The notes under the pieces were generated by a model that saw nothing but the letters and a program-made list of their open reading frames with translations, did not search any database and was not told the origin of the DNA. This document shows positions 7,949 to 12,017 of a DNA stretch of 12,017 nucleotides, one piece after another. A program made the position numbers and the translations under genes. The first letter of the stretch is position 1. Each line of letters begins with the position of its first letter. The DNA comes from Bacillota bacterium (GTDB lineage: Bacteria; Bacillota; Clostridia; Oscillospirales; Acutalibacteraceae), in assembly GCA_023401495.1 (NCBI GenBank), contig JAEXDU010000162.1, positions 1 through 12,017 on the forward strand, given 5' to 3'.

Positions 7949-8947
7949 ATGTGTACATCGATCACACTGTTGAATGCGCAGGGAGAAAACTTTTTTGGAC
8001 GAACCATGGATTTTTCTTACGATATTGAGCCGGAGCTGTATGTGCTGCCGCGAAATTATGTGTGGAACGGCGCCTGTGGCGGCCAGCGAATGCACAATCT
8101 GTATGCCATTATTGGCGTGGGGCAGGAGGATGGCCCCCTGATGGCTTTTTATGACGGCGTGAATGAAAAAGGATTCGCCGCAGCTTCTCTGTATTTTGCC
8201 GGGTATGCGGAATACGAAACAAAACCGATGCCGGGGAAAATGCCCGTGGCCTCGATGGACTTTCTCCATTACATGCTGGCAAACTGCACCTCTGTGGAGG
8301 ATGTGGAGAAGCTGGTTTCGCAGGTTTCGATCATCGGCGTACCGGACCCGGTGACAAATACGGCGGCTCCGCTGCATTGGATCGCCACAGACCGCAGCGG
8401 GAAAAGCGTTGTCGTCGAGCGCACAGAGCAGGGCACACGGGTGTACCCAAACCCGATCGGCGTGATGGCAAACAGCCCGGAATTCCCTTGGCACATGACA
8501 AATTTAAAAACCTACGCGCAGGTATCGCCCCGGCAGGCAACAGAGAATCAGTGGGGAAACCTTACGTTAAAGCCGTTCGGCCAGGGCGCGGGAACCTCGC
8601 TTTTACCCGGCGGATACACCTCCCCGGAACGCTTTGCGCGCGCGGCCTACCTGAAAACACACCTGCCCGTCCCCCAGACCAAGGAAGAAACGGTAATGTC
8701 CTGCTTCCATGTGATGGAGAGCGTATCGATCCCGAAGGGCGCAGTGATCAGCAATCGCGAAACATTTGATTACACGCGGTACACGATATTTTTGAACACC
8801 AAGACCTGCGAGTACTATTTTAAAACGTATGAGAATTCGCAGATTCACACGGCCAGCATGTGGGAAAATTACCGCGACGGAGAATCCCGAATCCGGCTGG
8901 GACGTTTGAGCCGCCCCGTTCAGTTTGGGAAGGTTACCGTCGTTTAA
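7949..8947 (+). CDS. Choloylglycine hydrolase family (C59) Ntn amidase, penicillin V acylase-like
   Basis: A 332-residue protein. The ATG at 7949 is chosen because it places the catalytic cysteine at position 2 (MCTSI), exposed by removal of Met; GGAAAG lies five bases ahead. The family active-site residues fall at their standard numbers: C2, R18, D21, N175 (MANSPEF) and R228 (SPERFAR). Position 82 is Tyr (SLYFAGYA), as in penicillin V acylases, where bile salt hydrolases have Asn. No signal peptide is seen, so it is probably cytoplasmic. By family knowledge it cleaves an amide bond, with possible substrates penicillin V, N-acyl homoserine lactones, other N-acyl amino compounds or conjugated bile salts. 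It stands alone between terminators with no transporter nearby to hint at a substrate. Confidence 0.92.
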   Translation: MCTSITLLNAQGENFFGRTMDFSYDIEPELYVLPRNYVWNGACGGQRMHNLYAIIGVGQEDGPLMAFYDGVNEKGFAAASLYFAGYAEYETKPMPGKMPVASMDFLHYMLANCTSVEDVEKLVSQVSIIGVPDPVTNTAAPLHWIATDRSGKSVVVERTEQGTRVYPNPIGVMANSPEFPWHMTNLKTYAQVSPRQATENQWGNLTLKPFGQGAGTSLLPGGYTSPERFARAAYLKTHLPVPQTKEETVMSCFHVMESVSIPKGAVISNRETFDYTRYTIFLNTKTCEYYFKTYENSQIHTASMWENYRDGESRIRLGRLSRPVQFGKVTVV

Positions 8948-9003
8948 AGCGAATGCTGCCAGAGCTCATCCTCGAAATACGCAGTCCGGTCATCTACAAA
9001 TAG

Positions 9004-9064
9004 TAAAAAGGGAAGTGTTTTCAACCATCTGTTAACAGACGGTTGAAAACACTTCCCCTTTTTT
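9004..9064. terminator. Long bidirectional terminator between convergent genes
   Basis: GGGAAGTGTTTTCAACC (9010-9026) pairs with GGTTGAAAACACTTCCC (9041-9057), closed by CTG-TTAA-CAG. A-runs on the left and T-runs on the right give U-tracts on both strands. The one internal mismatch on the plus strand is a G-U wobble on the minus strand. It serves the C59 gene (plus) and the HXXEE gene (minus). Confidence 0.9.
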
Positions 9065-9109
9065 CAGAATCCTGCTTTCTCTTTGGCAGGGAGCAGTCTT
9101 TTGAAATCA

Positions 9110-9637
9110 TTAACGCTCCCCGGCAAACGCCGTGACCAGCCTTTCGAAAGCCCCCATCGCCCGGTGCAGACCCATCACCATCAGCAACATCGCAATCACA
9201 CCGAATATACAGAAAAGGGAAATTTCCATTCCGGTGAACGGAAAAAGCGTGCCCGATACATACAGCAAATAAACACAAATCGGAAAAAACGGAATTGATG
9301 TCACAACGCCGGGTACATAGTGCCGAAAACGCAGGCACAAAAAGCCATGTACGAGCAAATGCATGGTAAAGCCGAAAAACAGCCCATACCACAGCAGGTA
9401 CCAGTTCATCAGGACAGACAGCAAAGAAACCCCGCAAATCACGATGAACTCGATTGCAACGGCAATCGAAAAGGATGCGGTACTCTTCAGATCCTCAAAG
9501 GGCGGCTTTTTCATTTTTGTCGCTGTCCGCTGTGCCTGATAGCGATTTTTCCAAGCTTCCACAACAATAATTTCCTCAAAATCATGTAGCATAAACAGGA
9601 CCGGAAACAACCAGATCATCGCATTTATGGTAAACAA
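9110..9637 (-). CDS. HXXEE-domain membrane protein, function unknown
   Basis: A 175-residue integral membrane protein. Its hallmark is MLHDFEEII near the N-terminus (H18-D-F-E21-E22), the HXXEE motif naming this uncharacterised family. Further features are MHLLVHGFLCLRFRHYVPG and about four to five hydrophobic segments (roughly residues 7-17, 58-75, 80-98, 112-132, 139-158). The start is uncertain: a TTG at 9637 lies eight bases after AAAGGGG and gives MFTINAMIWLFPVLFMLHDF, matching the short N-terminus expected. The ATG at 9619 is too far from a ribosome site, and the GTG at 9664 falls in the operator region. The invariant His/Glu residues suggest metal binding or enzymatic chemistry at the membrane, but no activity can be assigned. 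It is divergent from a TetR regulator that probably represses it. Confidence 0.82.
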   Translation of the reverse strand: MFTINAMIWLFPVLFMLHDFEEIIVVEAWKNRYQAQRTATKMKKPPFEDLKSTASFSIAVAIEFIVICGVSLLSVLMNWYLLWYGLFFGFTMHLLVHGFLCLRFRHYVPGVVTSIPFFPICVYLLYVSGTLFPFTGMEISLFCIFGVIAMLLMVMGLHRAMGAFERLVTAFAGER

Positions 9638-9658
9638 GTTATCGTCCCCTTTCTCAAC

Positions 9659-9674
9659 TGTCACACTTGCGACA
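9659..9674. promoter_or_regulatory. TetR operator candidate between the HXXEE and tetR genes
   Basis: TGTCACACTTGCGACA is an imperfect palindrome (TGTC/GACA ends, 6 of 8 pairs). It overlaps the -35 box of the tetR promoter and lies just past the start of the HXXEE transcript. Related AAGTG-n-n-n-CA sequences occur at 9729-9738 and 9748-9757, the latter an exact inverted copy of 9659-9668. Confidence 0.6.
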
Positions 9675-9695
9675 CTTCTTTGTTTTTAGTATAAT
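9667..9695 (+). promoter_or_regulatory. Promoter of the tetR gene
   Basis: -35 TTGCGA (9667-9672) and -10 TATAAT (9690-9695) have a 17-base spacer. Its -10 box physically overlaps the -10 box of the opposing HXXEE promoter. Confidence 0.7.
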
Positions 9696-9716
9696 GATTT
9701 CAAGCATGCGCGTCAA
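9688..9716 (-). promoter_or_regulatory. Promoter of the HXXEE gene
   Basis: On the minus strand, -35 TTGACG (9716-9711) and -10 TATACT (9693-9688) have a 17-base spacer, a strong consensus match. It overlaps the divergent tetR promoter. Confidence 0.78.
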
Positions 9717-9774
9717 TCGTTTCGGCACAAGTGCTACATGTTCTAAAAAGTGTGACAAAGAAAGAGGGAAAACC

Positions 9775-10329
9775 ATGAGCACACTGAAAAATCCGATTGC
9801 CGAGCAATCCCGGCAGTGGCTGATTCAATCTTTATTAGACCTAATGGACAAAAAGGAATACAGCGAAATCACCGTAACTGAAATCGCCGAACACGCACAA
9901 CTATCCAGAAGAACGTTCTATCGTATTTTCAATTCCAAAGAAGAATTGCTGGAACAATACTTTTCAGCTATCTTTAGCGAATATGTCTCCTGCTTTGACA
10001 AGAGCGTCTGCTATTCCATGGAAGAGATCATTAAAATCTTTTTTACCTTTTGCGAGAAGCACATTGATTTTTTAAAGCTGCTGCAAAAAAATCACCTGCT
10101 CTATGATCTGCTGGAGCAATTCAACCTGATCCTGCCCGTCATTCACGACACGGTGCGCGGTGATCGGGCCATCTATCAAACTGCACTGGAAAAGAAAATT
10201 GCTCTGCTGGCCAGCGCGGGAGCACTTTGGAATATTCTTGCGGAATGGATTCAAATGAAAAACCGGCCCGCCCCGGAAGAAATATCCCGAATCATACTGA
10301 CTGCGGTCGAGCGAAACAAAAAAGGATAA
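9775..10329 (+). CDS. TetR/AcrR-family transcriptional regulator
   Basis: A 184-residue protein from the ATG at 9775, preceded by GAGGG; an upstream in-frame extension would run back over the promoter and is rejected. The N-terminal DNA-binding domain is typical: SRQWLIQSLLDLMDKKEYSE, then EITVTEIAEHAQLSRRTFYR (about 31-50) and IFNSKEELLEQYF. The C-terminal helical domain (about 60-180) is the ligand/dimer part and belongs to the Firmicutes TetR type with FCEKHIDFLKLL. The gene is divergent from the HXXEE gene, shares interlocked promoters with it and has repeated operator-like sequences, so it is probably an autorepressor that also controls HXXEE. It is more AT-rich than its neighbours (25-26 G/C in two sampled 60-base rows against 37 in a row of ilvD). 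The inducer is unknown. Confidence 0.88.
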   Translation: MSTLKNPIAEQSRQWLIQSLLDLMDKKEYSEITVTEIAEHAQLSRRTFYRIFNSKEELLEQYFSAIFSEYVSCFDKSVCYSMEEIIKIFFTFCEKHIDFLKLLQKNHLLYDLLEQFNLILPVIHDTVRGDRAIYQTALEKKIALLASAGALWNILAEWIQMKNRPAPEEISRIILTAVERNKKG

Positions 10330-10330
10330 A

Positions 10331-10385
10331 AAAAACAGGCTGTCCTCCTCCGTGAAAAAATCACTTTGGAGCGCAGCCTGTTTTT
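10331..10385 (+). terminator. Intrinsic terminator of the tetR gene
   Basis: ACAGGCTG (10335-10342) pairs with CAGCCTGT (10374-10381), with inner CTCC/GGAG and GTGA/TCAC pairs. A T-run follows on the plus side and an A-run precedes it, so it could also work in reverse. It starts directly after the tetR stop. Confidence 0.85.
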
Positions 10386-10387
10386 GC

Positions 10388-10429
10388 AAAAAGAAGGACT
10401 GTCCGCAAAACGGAACAGCCCTCCTTTTT
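10388..10429 (-). terminator. Intrinsic terminator of ilvD
   Basis: The hairpin is best on the minus strand, where arms around AGG-CTGT/CCG pair with two G-U wobbles and end in CTTTTT. On the plus strand those two positions are A-C mismatches. It lies 12 bases beyond the ilvD stop. Confidence 0.85.
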
Positions 10430-10441
10430 GTCTTAAATAAG

Positions 10442-12017
10442 TTATTTCTCAAATACCGCGCCGCGCGAACCGGAGGTCACGTGCTGCGCATAGCGCTTGA
10501 TGTATCCGGAAAGCTCCTTCTCGGGCGTCTTCCACTGCTTGCGGCGTCTTTCCAGCTCCGCAGCATCCACATGCAGGTTCAGCACGCGGTTTGTAATATC
10601 CACATCGATGATATCGCCCTCGCGGATCAAAGCGATGGGGCCGCCCACAGCGGCTTCAGGCGAAACATGGCCGACTGCCGCGCCGCGCGTTGCGCCGGAG
10701 AAGCGCCCGTCGGTGATGAGCGCCACGCTGGAACCCAGACCCATCCCCGTCAGGGCAGAGGTGGGGGTCAGCATTTCGCGCATGCCGGGGCCGCCCTTCG
10801 GGCCCTCATAGCGGATCACGACAACATCGCCCGCGTTGATCTTGCCGGAAAGGATCGCCTCCGAGGCGTCCTCCTCGCAGTCAAAGCAGCGGGCCGGGCC
10901 GGTGTGCTGCATCATTTCAGGAGCAACCGCGCCCTGCTTGACCACCGCGCCGTCGGGGGCAATGTTGCCCTGCAGCACGGCGATGCCGCCGTCCTTGCGG
11001 AACGGGTCTTCCAGCTTGCGGATGATCTCACCGTCCGCGTCGGGCGCGGCGCTGATGCGATCCTCCACGGTGCCAAGAACAGTCTTGCAATCGGTGTTGA
11101 GCTTGCCGCCGCGCGCCAGCTCCTTCATCACGGCGGGGATGCCGCCTACCTGATTCAGATCGGTGATAAACACCTGGCTGGCAGGGTTCAGCTTGCACAG
11201 CTGCGGGGTATCGCGGCTGATGCGGTCAATATCGGTAATATCGAGCTTAACGCCGCGCTCATAGGCAATGGCGGTCAGGTGCAGCACCGAGTTGGTGGAG
11301 CAGCCGAGCGCCATTTCGGAGCGAAGGGCGTTCTCAAAGGATTTTTCCGTCAGGATGTCGCTCGGGCGCAGGTCTTCACGGTACAGCTCCAGAATGCGCT
11401 CACCGGCGGTTTTCGCCAGCTGAATGCGGTCGGACATCACGGCCGGGATACTGCCGTTGCCGGGCAGGGCCAGACCGATCGCCTCGGTAAGACAGTTCAT
11501 GGAGTTCGCCGTGTACATGCCGGAACACGAACCGCAGGTGGGGCACGCGGATTTTTCCAGCGCGGTCAGCTCGGCTTCATCGATCTTGCCGGCGGCAAAG
11601 CTGCCCACGGCCTCAAACATTTCAGAAAGGCCAAAGCGGACGCCGTTGTGCAGACCCGGCAGCATGGGGCCACCGCTGACAAAGATGCTGGGCAGATTCA
11701 GGCGGCAGGCAGCCAGCAGCATGCCGGGCACCACCTTGTCGCAGTTGGGGATAAACACGACGGCATCCAGCGGATGCGCGGTGAGCATCACTTCAATCGA
11801 GTCGGCGATCAGCTCACGGGAGCACAGGGAATATTTCATACCCTTGTGGTTCATGGAAAGCCCGTCGCAGACGCCGATGGTGTTAAACTCAAACGGAACA
11901 CCGCCCGCATTGCGAATTCCGGCCTTGACCGCCTCACTGATGTCCTTCAGATGACGATGGCCCGGAATATAATCGCTGGCGGAATTGACCACCGCAATAA
12001 AGGGACGTTTCTTCTCG
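10442..12017 (-). CDS. ilvD: Dihydroxyacid dehydratase, 5' truncated by window
   Basis: The frame is open to the right edge (first visible residues EKKRPFIAVVNSASDYIPGH); 524 residues are visible, so roughly 30-35 N-terminal residues are missing. Family motifs run throughout: GGVPFEFNTIGVCDGLSMNH, FIPNCDKVVPGM, CPTCGSCSGMYTANSMN, a GPARCFDCEEDA segment, RYEGPKGGPGM and ALITDGRFSGATRG near the C-terminus. The Fe-S cysteines (NCDK and PTCGSC) are present. The enzyme dehydrates 2,3-dihydroxy-isovalerate and 2,3-dihydroxy-3-methylvalerate to the 2-oxo acids in valine, isoleucine and leucine synthesis, in the cytoplasm, using an oxygen-sensitive Fe-S cluster. The start codon and its regulation lie outside the window. 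No other ilv or leu gene is visible, though more may lie upstream. Confidence 0.97.
   Translation of the reverse strand, partial: EKKRPFIAVVNSASDYIPGHRHLKDISEAVKAGIRNAGGVPFEFNTIGVCDGLSMNHKGMKYSLCSRELIADSIEVMLTAHPLDAVVFIPNCDKVVPGMLLAACRLNLPSIFVSGGPMLPGLHNGVRFGLSEMFEAVGSFAAGKIDEAELTALEKSACPTCGSCSGMYTANSMNCLTEAIGLALPGNGSIPAVMSDRIQLAKTAGERILELYREDLRPSDILTEKSFENALRSEMALGCSTNSVLHLTAIAYERGVKLDITDIDRISRDTPQLCKLNPASQVFITDLNQVGGIPAVMKELARGGKLNTDCKTVLGTVEDRISAAPDADGEIIRKLEDPFRKDGGIAVLQGNIAPDGAVVKQGAVAPEMMQHTGPARCFDCEEDASEAILSGKINAGDVVVIRYEGPKGGPGMREMLTPTSALTGMGLGSSVALITDGRFSGATRGAAVGHVSPEAAVGGPIALIREGDIIDVDITNRVLNLHVDAAELERRRKQWKTPEKELSGYIKRYAQHVTSGSRGAVFEK

Noticed and set aside
7949..8947. Call as bile salt hydrolase
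   Set aside because: Residue 82 is Tyr as in penicillin V acylases, so a specific bile salt function is not supported.
9004..9064. Long palindrome considered as a transposable inverted-repeat element
   Set aside because: It sits exactly between convergent genes, carries T-runs on both sides and has no target duplication, so a bidirectional terminator explains it.

Overview
The window looks like a chromosomal segment of an anaerobic, moderately GC-rich Gram-positive bacterium of the class Clostridia, probably Oscillospirales/Ruminococcaceae-like. The basis is gene content (a butyryl-CoA-dehydrogenase-type enzyme fused to ETF and rubredoxin domains, a class A flavodiiron protein, a YuaF/FloT-type membrane pair), strong GGAGG-type ribosome binding sites, consensus -35/-10 promoters and U-tailed terminators. 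Genus is not determinable from the sequence alone. There are no rRNA or tRNA genes, CRISPR arrays, insertion sequences or phage genes.

Layout. (1) 1-2842: the 3' part of an acyl-CoA dehydrogenase / ETF-alpha FAD domain / rubredoxin fusion, followed 21 bases later by a flavodiiron oxygen reductase and a terminator. Together they could form a short electron chain from acyl-CoA to O2. (2) 2999-5935: an nfeD-floT operon on the minus strand, transcribed divergently from a small XRE-family regulator. Each of the two promoters has a consensus-like -35/-10 pair with a 17-base spacer, and each carries the same 6-3-6 palindrome just after the -10 box, so one regulator probably controls both sides. (3) 5936-7918: a hairpin-rich leader with an intrinsic-terminator-like stem just upstream of the start codon of a CPBP/Abi-type membrane protease, which is followed one base later by tadA (tRNA adenosine deaminase). 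(4) 7819-9064: a monocistronic choloylglycine-hydrolase-family (C59) Ntn amidase whose active-site residues resemble penicillin V acylase. (5) 9004-10385: a divergent pair of an HXXEE membrane protein and a TetR regulator with interlocked promoters and repeated operator-like sequences; the TetR gene is visibly more AT-rich than the rest. (6) 10388-12017: ilvD (dihydroxyacid dehydratase), minus strand, running off the right edge.

Most genes are ordinary core or accessory functions. The parts worth most attention are the three-domain fusion with its flavodiiron partner, the twin palindromes around the XRE/nfeD promoters, the CPBP leader with a terminator inside it, and the HXXEE/TetR divergon. 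All functions are inferred from recognised motifs and domain order; no database search was run.
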